From: a virus
Reading direction: 5' to 3' (one strand)
Length of the DNA: 28,726 nucleotides
Virus record (IMG/VR): IMGVR_UViG_3300024518_002942
Coordinates: 1-28,726 of that record
In this document: positions 23,270 to 28,726 of the stretch, piece by piece
Layout of the letters: every line of letters begins with the position of its first letter
How positions within the stretch are numbered: the stretch's first letter is position 1
Made by a program: the position numbers and the translations under genes
The notes under the pieces: model-generated
The model's input: the letters and a program-made list of their open reading frames with translations, nothing else
Database searches by the model: none
Told to the model about the DNA's origin: nothing

Positions 23270-23481
23270 TGCGCCAACTACGCCCCCACTCAGCCTTCCT
23301 TAGAGAGCCCACGAAGGAGGCCGCGAGGCGCTGCGAGTTCCTGGGGTTCAAACTGTACGATCGCGTTGGCTGCCAATGGATGGTCGAGTCCCCGGAGGGC
23401 TTGCACGTCTACCTCCACAAGATCGACGACATCAACGCACTCATGAACCTGGTCGAGGAACTCCGGAGGGAGGAACGATGA
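23266..23481 (+). CDS. Unknown small early protein
   Basis: ATG 23266 overlaps the previous stop as ATGA, and a second in-frame ATG follows at 23269. The product is 71 residues: FLREPTKEAARRCEFLGFKL, then YDRVGCQWMVESPEGLHVYL, then a charged helix NALMNLVEELRREER. The upstream continuation of this frame to 23110 is an Arg-rich shadow. There is no membrane segment or known motif. Confidence 0.68.
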   Translation: MMRQLRPHSAFLREPTKEAARRCEFLGFKLYDRVGCQWMVESPEGLHVYLHKIDDINALMNLVEELRREER

Positions 23482-23771
23482 GCAAAGTACGATTCCGCCT
23501 GCGCTTCTCGAAGCGCCAATGGGTCCTGTACCGATCCAGCTCAAAGAAGGCGAAGGCCCCCGACGACCCCGATCTAGGGTGGGCGCTGGACTCCTACCAC
23601 CCCTCGATCAAGTCAGCCCTCCGCTACCTGCTCGACAGGCTGGTGGCCGAGGGGCACGAACCGGGTGGCGTGGCATCGCTCCTTGAGAGAATGGAACAGG
23701 CCGAACTCCGCGTGATGGAGTTCGGCGAGAAGTTGGACGGAAACCAAGATGCAGAAGTTGAGTCACTATGA
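23478..23771 (+). CDS. Unknown small early protein with strong ribosome site
   Basis: The 97-residue product starts at ATG 23478 (ATGA overlap) behind GGAGGGAGGAA, the best ribosome site of the operon after 9278 on the other strand. The N-terminus is basic with alternating residues (SKVRFRLRFSKRQWVLYRSS). The middle holds HPSIKSALRYLLDRLVAEGH and the end is an acidic helix (LERMEQAELRVMEFGEKLDG). No family was recognised. The strong site suggests higher expression than neighbours. Confidence 0.7.
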   Translation: MSKVRFRLRFSKRQWVLYRSSSKKAKAPDDPDLGWALDSYHPSIKSALRYLLDRLVAEGHEPGGVASLLERMEQAELRVMEFGEKLDGNQDAEVESL

Positions 23772-24148
23772 AGACCTCCACGATCCTCGCCGCGATGGCG
23801 GCACTCACCGTTGGTGCCCTGATCATCGACCGGACGGACCTCTCCGCTGAAGACCGCGAGCTGGTCACACACATCCTGCTCGTCGATGACGGCGCGGGAG
23901 GCGTCAAGCCCACCCCCGTCAAGGGGCAGCCGAAGAACGCGCTGCCGCTGATGCGTGTCCGCGCGAAGGATGGGTACAGCACCTTCCGCTACATGGATCC
24001 CACTAACGACGGCTGGTCCGTTGTTGACGGGTCGCACCGCAAGAGGATCGACCAGAACTGGATCGTCATCGACGACGAGACCGGGCGCGAGATTCGGCTC
24101 GACCTCATGGGCATGGGTGTCGTCGGCGCGAACGAGGGTGCACAGTGA
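23768..24148 (+). CDS. Exported or membrane-anchored unknown protein
   Basis: The 126-residue protein starts at ATG 23768 (ATGA overlap). Its start, MKTSTILAAMAALTVGALII, is a signal peptide or N-terminal anchor: positive n-region and a hydrophobic core without a clear cleavage site. The rest is soluble and contains many Asp and Lys residues (DDGAGGVKPTPVKGQPKNAL, YSTFRYMDPTNDGWSVVDGS). It would sit in the periplasm or on the outer face of the membrane. The next gene, only 28 codons, is also membranous and is coupled to it. Confidence 0.7.
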   Translation: MKTSTILAAMAALTVGALIIDRTDLSAEDRELVTHILLVDDGAGGVKPTPVKGQPKNALPLMRVRAKDGYSTFRYMDPTNDGWSVVDGSHRKRIDQNWIVIDDETGREIRLDLMGMGVVGANEGAQ

Positions 24149-24231
24149 ACCCCTGGATCTTCCCGGCGCTGATCGCGGTCGTCGTCGTCTTCGCCGGCTG
24201 GCGCAGGCATCTCGCTAGGCGTAACGGATGA
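24145..24231 (+). CDS. 28-residue single-pass membrane peptide
   Basis: GTG 24145 overlaps the previous stop as GTGA. The product MNPWIFPALIAVVVVFAGWR plus RHLARRNG is a hydrophobic helix with a basic C-terminal tail, a classic small membrane protein with its tail in the cytoplasm. Its stop overlaps ATG 24228 (ATGA) and lies one base before ATG 24233, so it is well fitted between two genes. Small size leaves some doubt. Confidence 0.6.
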   Translation: MNPWIFPALIAVVVVFAGWRRHLARRNG

Positions 24232-25433
24232 CATGGCTAATCCCTACCGCCCTACGTCCCTCAGCCTGTGCTCAGGCATCGGGGGCCTCGACCTTGGAGT
24301 TGACGCCGTACTCGGAACCCGAGTTCTGGCCTTCTGTGAGCGGGATCCCTATGCAGCGACCGTCCTCCTGGAGAGGATGGAAGACGAGAGCATGGAGCCT
24401 GCGCCTGTTTGGTGCGGCGATGTCCGTGAACTCGACCTCGCTCCGTTCGTGGGTCGAGTCGATGTCGTCACCGCCGGATATCCGTGCCAGCCGTTCAGCG
24501 TCGCCGGGAAGCGCAACGCCGAAGAAGACTCCCGACACCTTTGGCCCGAAGTCCTCCGCGTGGTTCGCGAAGTGGGAGCGCGGGTCTTGGTTGCCGAGAA
24601 CGTCCGAGGGCACCTTTCCCTGGGCTTCGACCGAGTTCTCGCTGATCTTGCCGATGCGGGGTTCGATGCGGAGTGGACGGTTGTTCGAGCGTCGGACGCA
24701 GGAGCCCCTCACCGACGCGAGCGGTTGTTCATCGTGGCCTACGCCAATCGTGGGGGATTCACACTTGAGCAGTACGCCAGAGGCAGCACGCCGACGGCTT
24801 GCGGAGGGGAAGGCAACGCTATCGCGGGTAGTGCAGTCGAGGAACTGGCCTACGCCGATGTGGCCGACGGCGACAGCGGGCGACGCGCGGGCGGCGGGCT
24901 CGAGGACGAACGCGAGCAGCGCGGCGAACGACGGTGTGTCGCTGACGGACGCGGTGATCGGGTCGAGGGGTGGGGACGACCTAGCCCCCCGGTGGGCGAC
25001 GCCGAACGCCCGCGACTGGAAGAGCGACGGGCCGGATCACTCCCCGGATCATTCCCCGCCCCTTGGCCGCCAAGTCCTTCAGGAGACTGGGCCGGCATCC
25101 CCGAGTGGTGCCACCCCGCCGTGGCCGACCCCCCAAGCGTCAGACGAGAAAAGGGACAGGGCGTCTACGGCGCAAAAGACACGACACCGGGACCGACCCA
25201 ACAGCAGCAGGGATCTACCAGTAGACGCAGCCCTTCACAACAACCCCACCAAAGAGAACCGGCGACTCAACCCGACCTTCGTGGAGTGGCTGATGGGATT
25301 CCCTCCGATGTGGAGCTCGCCCAGGAGTTCCGCGTGGACCGACTCCGAACCCTTGGCAACGCCGTCTGCCCCGCGCAAGCGGAGGCCGCAATCACCGAAC
25401 TGCTTGAGAGGAACTGATGAGACGAGGAAATGA
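24228..25433 (+). other. Second open frame overlapping the whole methyltransferase gene
   Basis: A 401-codon frame runs from ATG 24228, which overlaps the preceding stop as ATGA, to 25433 inside the next gene. Its C-terminal two thirds contain SSWPTPIVGDSH, RNWPTPMWPTATAGDARAAG, WATPNARDWKSDG and NPTFVEWLMGFPPMW. From memory these phrases resemble a phage protein family often annotated as DNA methyltransferase. The same bases read in the other frame give FIVAYAN and RGVADGIPSDV. It may be a translated overprinted gene or a consequence of conserved codons. I treat it as unproved. Confidence 0.3.
24233..25417 (+). CDS. C5-cytosine DNA methyltransferase
   Basis: This 394-residue enzyme transfers a methyl group from SAM to C5 of cytosine in DNA. 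Visible motifs: I, LCSGIGGLDLG (12-22); IV, GYPCQPFSVAGKR with catalytic Cys85; VI, ENV (122-124); VIII, RRERLFIVAY (161-170); X, RVDRLRTLGNAVCPAQAEAA near 368-387. Residues about 172-345, where the target recognition domain should lie, are rich in Arg, Gly and Pro and poor in hydrophobic residues. A second frame overlaps the full length (see 24228-25433). The stop overlaps the next ATG as TGATG, so it is in the operon. It probably protects phage DNA from host restriction; no cognate nuclease is seen. Confidence 0.9.
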   Translation: MANPYRPTSLSLCSGIGGLDLGVDAVLGTRVLAFCERDPYAATVLLERMEDESMEPAPVWCGDVRELDLAPFVGRVDVVTAGYPCQPFSVAGKRNAEEDSRHLWPEVLRVVREVGARVLVAENVRGHLSLGFDRVLADLADAGFDAEWTVVRASDAGAPHRRERLFIVAYANRGGFTLEQYARGSTPTACGGEGNAIAGSAVEELAYADVADGDSGRRAGGGLEDEREQRGERRCVADGRGDRVEGWGRPSPPVGDAERPRLEERRAGSLPGSFPAPWPPSPSGDWAGIPEWCHPAVADPPSVRREKGQGVYGAKDTTPGPTQQQQGSTSRRSPSQQPHQREPATQPDLRGVADGIPSDVELAQEFRVDRLRTLGNAVCPAQAEAAITELLERN

Positions 25434-25758
25434 CGACGGCGCGTACTTTGAGGAGTGGTTTGCCGAGTGTTCGGTTGAGAAGCCCAAGCACGGCATCCAT
25501 CCCGAAAAGCATAGGGCTATATCCATGCTGGCCTTCGAGGCTGGGCGTCGCGCCCCCGCGCCCCCGTGTCCGTTCTTCACTTCCTGGGCTCGCTACGGGG
25601 TGCACAACCTCGTCGGTCACCCGGTCATGTGGATGTTAGGCGTAGCGGGTATGCGCCGCGCCGCGCTCTGGGTCCACGAACGCACACTCCCAAGGAACGT
25701 GCGTGGCTTGCCTCTACGCCAGGCGATTGAAGCCGGGGAGCTGTTCAAATGCTCGTAA
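25417..25758 (+). CDS. Unknown 113-residue protein
   Basis: ATG 25417 overlaps the methyltransferase stop as TGATG. The first half is charged (AYFEEWFAECSVEKPKHGIH, EKHRAISMLAFEAGRRAP). The second half holds an aromatic, His-rich stretch FFTSWARYGVHNLVGHPVMW followed by MLGVAGMRRAALWVHERTLP. The VGHPVMWMLGVAGM part is hydrophobic and could dip into a membrane, though it is short and contains His. No family was recognised. Confidence 0.7.
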   Translation: MRRGNDDGAYFEEWFAECSVEKPKHGIHPEKHRAISMLAFEAGRRAPAPPCPFFTSWARYGVHNLVGHPVMWMLGVAGMRRAALWVHERTLPRNVRGLPLRQAIEAGELFKCS

Positions 25759-26399
25759 TGCCCGCAAACAACGGCAAGTGGCAGGTCCACTACTGGCAAG
25801 GTCTCTACGGCGGTCTCGGACACCTGTATGGCCCCGGTCGAACCTTCGCTCCGATGCCGCACTTGCCGTACGCGCTAGACAATGGAGCGTTCCCGGCATG
25901 GACGAACGGAACGGAGTGGGACGAGGAGTCGTTCCTGCTTCACGTTGAGCGAGCAGCGGTTCAGTTGGCGCTCGGGAACCCCCCGAGGTGGATCGTTGCC
26001 CCGGATGTGGTGACGGACGCCAAGGCGACCCTTGCCCGCTGGCCCGCCTGGCGAGAAGTGATCGAGTCGCGCGGCCTCGTCGCGGCGCTTGCCGTGCAGG
26101 ACGGGATGACCATTGAGGTCGTGAAGGAGCTAGACCCCGCCGTAATTTTCGTGGGGGGCTCAACGGAGTGGAAGTGGCTCTGGCTTGAGCGGTGGTGCGC
26201 CGCCTTTCCTCGAGTCCATGTCGGCAGAGTGAACACCCACAAGTGGCTCACGCGCTGCCACAACGCTGGCGCTGAGTCTTGCGACGGAACGGGTTGGTTC
26301 CGTGGCCGGCGCGAACAGCTCGAAGGGCTGAGGCTTTACCTTGAACAACAATCCCAGGGGCTGGTCCCCGCTGACCGGGGACTCTTCGCTGATGACTGA
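25749..26399 (+). CDS. Short tRNA-guanine transglycosylase-like protein (TGT/DpdA-like)
   Basis: This 216-residue protein looks like a reduced TIM-barrel TGT. YALDNGAF (41-48, Asp44) matches the DSGGFQ region with its catalytic Asp; WIVAPDVVTD lies at 81-90; LAVQDGM (114-120) matches the QGG box; IFVGGSTEW (133-141) matches GGLxxGE; RVHVGRVNTHKWLTRCHNAG, then SCDGTGWF (177-184, Asp179), match the last catalytic strand. TGTs exchange guanine for 7-deazaguanine in tRNA, and DpdA relatives do so in DNA. Bacterial TGT is about 375 residues with a Zn site; no complete CxCxxC site is seen here. Lying after a DNA methyltransferase favours a DNA role. Starts: ATG 25749 (GGGGAG upstream) or 25758 (TAATG). 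Confidence 0.65.
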   Translation: MLVMPANNGKWQVHYWQGLYGGLGHLYGPGRTFAPMPHLPYALDNGAFPAWTNGTEWDEESFLLHVERAAVQLALGNPPRWIVAPDVVTDAKATLARWPAWREVIESRGLVAALAVQDGMTIEVVKELDPAVIFVGGSTEWKWLWLERWCAAFPRVHVGRVNTHKWLTRCHNAGAESCDGTGWFRGRREQLEGLRLYLEQQSQGLVPADRGLFADD

Positions 26400-26517
26400 A
26401 ACTATGAAAGAGCTCCTAACGGAGATCTACGGCCACCCCCCCGTGTTCCCGGTGCGATTCTGGTACGTCCAGCAGAACGCACTCCGGTCGCTCCTCGTCT
26501 GGAACTTACGCCGATGA
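26392..26517 (+). CDS. 41-residue unknown protein
   Basis: ATG 26392 overlaps the TGT-like stop by eight bases, with an alternative ATG at 26404. The product (MTETMKELLTEIYGHPPVFP, then VRFWYVQQNALRSLLVWNLR) has an aromatic, amphipathic C-terminal half and no known motif. Its stop overlaps the next ATG as ATGA, which supports it as a real gene despite the short length. Confidence 0.58.
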   Translation: MTETMKELLTEIYGHPPVFPVRFWYVQQNALRSLLVWNLRR

Positions 26518-26780
26518 CCTCTGGAGCTTGGAGGGAGCTTCTAGGCGCGTGCCAGCGCCTGGTGCGAGCAAACTGTCGGCAGCACCGCGAACGTCACACA
26601 CAGGCGATCCAGGGAGCCCTCGACCGCATCGACGGCGCAGGCGACCTGCGCGACCGGGACTTCCTCCTGCACGACCTCGCGGAGTACGCGCTCGAGTTCC
26701 AGGAGGACCCAGAGGCCGCAGACCTCGTTTCCCGGTGCCGGGAATACGGGGTCCTTCCTAAAGAGCCCGAGCGCCGCTAA
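26514..26780 (+). CDS. Unknown 88-residue helical protein, last of the early operon
   Basis: ATG 26514 overlaps the preceding stop as ATGA. The sequence is helical and charged (WRELLGACQRLVRANCRQH, RDFLLHDLAEYALEFQEDPE, ADLVSRCREYGVLPKEPERR) with no membrane segment. No family was recognised. It is followed directly by the structured RNA region and terminator. Confidence 0.68.
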   Translation: MTSGAWRELLGACQRLVRANCRQHRERHTQAIQGALDRIDGAGDLRDRDFLLHDLAEYALEFQEDPEAADLVSRCREYGVLPKEPERR

Positions 26781-26880
26781 GGTCGGATCAAGCGCCAGGC
26801 GGCGCACGTTGGAGCAACGAGCGCATACCCCGTGGGAGCAGGGTTTGAATGGAGCCAACCGAAGCGCCTGGCGCTTTTTC
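26781..26880 (+). ncRNA. Structured 3' RNA of the early operon, possible small RNA
   Basis: A perfect 12-bp stem, AAGCGCCAGGCG (26790-26801) with CGCCTGGCGCTT (26865-26876), encloses 63 bases. Inside are GCGC-A-CGTTG-GAG-CAACG-A-GCGC (26802-26824, nine pairs and one A-A mismatch) and weaker pairings ACCC/GGGT (26827-26830 with 26841-26844) or GGTT/AACC (26842-26845 with 26857-26860). It ends in the T-tract of the terminator. It is either a highly folded 3' UTR or a small RNA processed from the operon. Confidence 0.5.
26862..26880 (+). terminator. Intrinsic terminator of the early operon
   Basis: AAGCGC-CTG-GCGCTT forms a six-pair hairpin whose 3' arm runs into TTTTTC. It lies about 80 bases after the last early stop and at the convergent junction with the minus-strand gene ending at 26879. 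The right arm can pair instead with 26790-26801, giving a longer stem before the same T-tract. The minus strand has no T-tract here, so it acts on plus-strand transcription. Confidence 0.75.
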
Positions 26881-27079
26881 AGTTGAGTTTCGTCACCGCT
26901 TCCTCCCACTCGTCCCATTCATCCTTGGGGACGATCTTGCCGTAGTCCTTGCGTCCCGAGCTGGCCGGGGGGCGCATCAGCGCACGCGGCGGAATGCTCG
27001 GCTCCTCGATGCCGGTTACTACAAACTCGCGTCCACCGGGGATCCGGAACTCGTCGCCAACTTTGGGGGGCCATGCCAT
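26879..27079 (-). CDS. Unknown 66-residue protein
   Basis: ATG 27079 follows AGGAGG by five bases, so this start is preferred to the upstream in-frame ATG 27151. The product is MAWPPKVGDEFRIPGGREFV, then VTGIEEPSIPPRALMRPPAS and a charged end KDEWDEWEEAVTKLN. It resembles a small beta-barrel followed by a helix, a shape common in tiny phage proteins. Its stop lies at the edge of the early terminator. No family is recognised. Confidence 0.68.
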   Translation of the reverse strand: MAWPPKVGDEFRIPGGREFVVTGIEEPSIPPRALMRPPASSGRKDYGKIVPKDEWDEWEEAVTKLN

Positions 27080-27099
27080 CGCATCCTCCTGGAATGATT

Positions 27100-27131
27100 G
27101 CCGCCCGACAGCCCGAGGACTGCCGAGCGGC
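27100..27131 (-). promoter_or_regulatory. mRNA hairpin before the 66-residue gene
   Basis: On the minus-strand RNA, GCCGCTCGGCAG and CTGTCGGGCGGC form 12 pairs, two of them G-U, with an eight-base loop. On the plus strand those two positions are mismatches, so the structure belongs to the minus transcript. It lies 21 bases upstream of the start codon and could modulate translation or mRNA processing. No T-tract follows, so termination is unlikely. Confidence 0.5.
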
Positions 27132-27163
27132 GAGAGATATCCACGGACCAAAGTGTAGCCCTT

Positions 27164-27418
27164 TCACCCCACCATTGGGATATCGCCCTTCGTGCGGATC
27201 AGCCTCTGGTGCGCCTCGGGCGCGCAGTCGAGCGCGAGGATCGTCACTAGGCGGTGGGTCCAACCGAATATGTCGTCCGAATCGAACGTCTCCACGACCT
27301 CGCTGACCGGGCCTCTGGACGAAGTGCCGTAGCGAATGACGACCATCTCACCGAGTTCGGTCAAGACCCTCTCCACCTTCGCGCGACCGTAGTCCTTGCG
27401 CTGACTCGCGCCGATCAA
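27164..27418 (-). CDS. Unknown 84-residue protein, probable TTG start
   Basis: TTG 27418 overlaps the preceding stop as TTGA, and AGGAG lies about nine bases upstream; the alternative is ATG 27463 inside the preceding gene. The product has basic RKDYGRAKVERVLTELGEMV followed by VIRYGTSSRGPVSEVVETF and DDIFGWTHRLVTILALD. A small beta-barrel-like protein is possible. No family is recognised. Confidence 0.6.
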   Translation of the reverse strand: MIGASQRKDYGRAKVERVLTELGEMVVIRYGTSSRGPVSEVVETFDSDDIFGWTHRLVTILALDCAPEAHQRLIRTKGDIPMVG

Positions 27419-27654
27419 ACGACACGCTCCTGCTCGGCAGCGCCGGTCATGATCTTGAGGCACCCCTCGGTCACGGTCTCGTCTACCCAGACTGGCAGCC
27501 CGCAGATCTGTTGCAGGCGACCGCTATTCGCCAACTGGCGCATGAGGCTCGATGTCATCAACACCCGCAGCCCGACCTCCTTGCCGCCATCTTCGATTGC
27601 TGCCCGTTGGTAGCGGACCCAGGACTCAGCCTGCTCGATTGTCTTCACGATCAT
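27415..27654 (-). CDS. Unknown 79-residue protein
   Basis: The protein starts at ATG 27654 behind a modest AAGAAGA site. It reads MIVKTIEQAESWVRYQRAAI, then GLRVLMTSSLMRQLANSGRL and LPVWVDETVTEGCLKIMTGA. It is coupled to the next gene by the TTGA overlap. I recognise no domain. Confidence 0.68.
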   Translation of the reverse strand: MIVKTIEQAESWVRYQRAAIEDGGKEVGLRVLMTSSLMRQLANSGRLQQICGLPVWVDETVTEGCLKIMTGAAEQERVV

Positions 27655-27707
27655 GGGATCTTCTTTGGTTGAGGCCGGCGCGATTCGCCAGCCGGGTTGG
27701 TTGGCGA

Positions 27708-27935
27708 TCAGCCCAGCGAGCCACCGGAAAGGTGGCGCTGGACGTTCATCACGGCGTCCTCGAGTTCCCCGTCCGGCTTACCCTCCATCAGCGAGAGGAA
27801 GCGAAGCACCGACGACTCGTCGATCATTCGCGTCCCGTCGTCGAGGGTGTAGATGGTGAGCTCGAGATCTCCGAGTTTCATGCTGCCCGTGTGCGTGACG
27901 GTCGGCAGCCGGTCGCCGGTAGGTTTCTGTTCCAT
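27708..27935 (-). CDS. Unknown 75-residue protein, P63C-like start possible
   Basis: This protein starts at ATG 27935 and includes DLELTIYTLDDGTRMIDESS, then VLRFLSLMEGKPDGELEDAV. The phrase resembles the LEDGTR(V/M) opening of the P63C/KilA-type phage domain (inference from memory), but the chain is much too short for the whole domain. A hairpin with TCGCCA/TGGCGA arms (27685-27707) follows its stop without a T-tract. It may be a truncated regulator. Confidence 0.6.
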   Translation of the reverse strand: MEQKPTGDRLPTVTHTGSMKLGDLELTIYTLDDGTRMIDESSVLRFLSLMEGKPDGELEDAVMNVQRHLSGGSLG

Positions 27936-27955
27936 GCCACCAACCTAGAGGGTCA

Positions 27956-27997
27956 GGGAATCGTTTCCCATAGTGTTCCGTAGATTTCCGGGGTCAA
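27956..27997 (-). promoter_or_regulatory. Possible promoter and operator for the gene at 27935
   Basis: TTGACC (minus strand, 27997-27992) is a good -35 with a weak ACTATG or TATGGG 17-19 bases downstream. GGGAATCGTTTCCC (27956-27969) lies at the predicted start of transcription. The same GGGAA/TTCCC arms occur upstream of the early promoter at 22076. It lies in the 84-base gap between two minus-strand genes. Confidence 0.35.
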
Positions 27998-28019
27998 TCA
28001 AAAGTTACAAGTCGGGTGC

Positions 28020-28193
28020 TCAACCATTGTGGTCCACCTCCTCGGGTTCCTTGCACATGATCCGTCGAATGCGTCGGTACTCCCGGAAGTCTCCGATCAA
28101 CGACAGCGCAATCACCACGATCATCATCGAGCCGAAGACGATGCAGGTGCCGTAGAAGGCTAGTGTCAACTCGCGTGCTGCTTGTCCGCTCAT
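28020..28193 (-). CDS. 57-residue single-pass membrane protein
   Basis: ATG 28193 overlaps the preceding stop as ATGA. The product MSGQAARELTLAFYGTCIVF, then GSMMIVVIALSLIGDFREYR has one membrane helix at about 11-33, followed by a basic segment RRIRRIMCKEPEEVDHNG on the cytoplasmic side. The longer open frame at 27994-28197 covers the same bases but is Arg-rich and lacks a fitting start. No family is recognised. A regulatory or lysis-related membrane role is only possible. Confidence 0.68.
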   Translation of the reverse strand: MSGQAARELTLAFYGTCIVFGSMMIVVIALSLIGDFREYRRIRRIMCKEPEEVDHNG

Positions 28194-28618
28194 CCATTCT
28201 CCTCGGGCTCGGGCGTGGGGCGGAGTCTTACGCCCTCAATAACCTCGGAAGCAAAAGCTGCCAGCGCCTCGTCCCGCTCGCGGCGGGCGGTGTCGCGCTC
28301 TGCAACAATGCCCACTACCCGGTTCGGCAGGCCCGCATCGTCCACGGCTGCCTTCTCGGGAAGTGCGCCGTGAACCCGGCTGATAACCAAACGCGCCTCG
28401 CCCCGCTCCTTCTCCGCAGCGGCGAGCGCCTCCTGCGCCTCCGCGAGCTTCGCCTCGAGTTCCCGGAAGTCCGCTGTCCACTCCTCGAGCGCCTTGCGCG
28501 CCTCTTCGGGGTGATCCCTCTTCACCTGGTCGGGGAGGACATCGGGGGGCTCGATCCACTCACCCTCGCGGTGAATGTTCTTCGCGTCGCTGTGCGGGGG
28601 GTGTTGGTTGAAGGACAT
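28190..28618 (-). CDS. Coiled-coil protein, function unknown
   Basis: The likely start is ATG 28618 (MSFNQHPPHSDAKNIHREG), which forms a TGATG junction with the frame upstream, giving 142 residues. Residues about 38-80 (ARKALEEWTADFRELEAKLA, EAQEALAAAEKERGEA) and 104-126 (AERDTARRERDEALAAFASE) have heptad-like Ala/Leu/Glu patterns typical of coiled coils. No catalytic or membrane feature is present. It is probably an oligomeric early protein. Confidence 0.68.
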   Translation of the reverse strand: MSFNQHPPHSDAKNIHREGEWIEPPDVLPDQVKRDHPEEARKALEEWTADFRELEAKLAEAQEALAAAEKERGEARLVISRVHGALPEKAAVDDAGLPNRVVGIVAERDTARRERDEALAAFASEVIEGVRLRPTPEPEENG

Positions 28619-28726
28619 CAGGATCGCCCCCTCGTCCGCACCAGCTCGCACTCGGGTCTGGCCCAGGAACCCTGCCACTTACACCGACGCTCATAGCGAC
28701 GATGAAGTGTCCCCATCGTCTTCAGA
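28618..28726 (-). CDS. C-terminal end of an unknown gene running off the right edge
   Basis: A frame open from the window edge ends with TGA 28620-28618, overlapping the next ATG as TGATG, the typical junction here. The visible part ends in RRYERRCKWQGSWARPECEL plus VRTRGRS. It contains ATG 28716, so it could also be a complete 32-residue gene. Nothing more can be said about its function. Confidence 0.45.
   Translation of the reverse strand, partial: LKTMGTLHRRYERRCKWQGSWARPECELVRTRGRS

Noticed and set aside
26781-26860. tRNA-like sequence: GGTTTGAAT resembling a T-loop and a 3' end near CCAACC.
   Set aside because: The 5' and 3' ends do not form a seven-pair acceptor stem, the T-arm does not pair, and no five-pair anticodon stem with a seven-base loop is present. 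A folded 3' RNA explains the repeats better.
27994-28197. 67-codon minus-strand frame.
   Set aside because: It is Arg-rich and out of step with neighbours. The frame at 28020-28193 has an ATGA junction and a clear membrane helix and explains the same DNA.
1-28726. CRISPR array, insertion sequence, integrase or attachment site.
   Set aside because: No regularly spaced repeats, transposase or recombinase motifs, terminal inverted repeats or tRNA-derived repeats were seen on either strand.

Overview
This window is part of the genome of a double-stranded DNA tailed phage or prophage (Caudoviricetes, probably a siphovirus). It has an HK97-type head module, a connector and tail-completion module, a tail assembly chaperone pair with a -1 frameshift, and a 1409-residue tape measure. 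No sheath, baseplate, integrase, terminase, lysis or polymerase gene is recognisable here. The sequence is GC-rich and genes are packed with ATGA, GTGA, TGATG or TAATG overlaps. The host cannot be named from the sequence.

Layout. (1) 14683 down to 1, minus strand: virion module in the order portal fused to a MuF-like domain, prohead protease, major capsid protein, two small head proteins, gp6-like connector, gp10-like protein, a small joining protein, tail terminator, tail tube (split by a frameshift), G and G-T chaperones, tape measure, and the start of a further tail gene leaving the left edge. (2) 14742-14948, plus strand: a lone ribbon-helix-helix regulator divergent from the portal gene, with an inverted repeat in the divergent promoter region. 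(3) 21139 down to 14954, minus strand: nine genes of sugar and methyl transfer (GT8-like, ParB-like, two MptE/DUF115-like, capsule-type GT, two sister SAM methyltransferases, a TylF-like methyltransferase, a GT9-like protein). They sit where the terminase would normally be. (4) 21952 down to 21158: a probable winged-helix regulator. (5) 22136-26780, plus strand: an early-type operon of 13 overlapping small genes, including a C5-cytosine DNA methyltransferase and a short tRNA-guanine-transglycosylase-like protein, ending in a structured RNA and intrinsic terminator. (6) 28726 down to 26879, minus strand: six or seven small unknown genes converging on that terminator.

How it may work. The control region at 21953-22135 has a 16-bp inverted repeat and a sigma70-like promoter with palindromes over its -35 and -10, and it may drive a leaderless transcript. 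The minus-strand winged-helix protein is the obvious candidate regulator. Early products include two potential DNA or nucleobase modification enzymes. Late transcription on the minus strand would make the glycan/methyl cassette together with virion proteins, which suggests decoration of the virion, DNA or cell surface.

The points most worth a second look are: the slippery heptamer that fuses a DnaJ-like zinc-finger extension to the tail chaperone; the glycan/methyl cassette inside the late region; the TGT-like protein next to a DNA methyltransferase; the methyltransferase overlapped along its whole length by a second open frame with methyltransferase-like motifs; the split tail tube gene; and the structured RNA at the end of the early operon.
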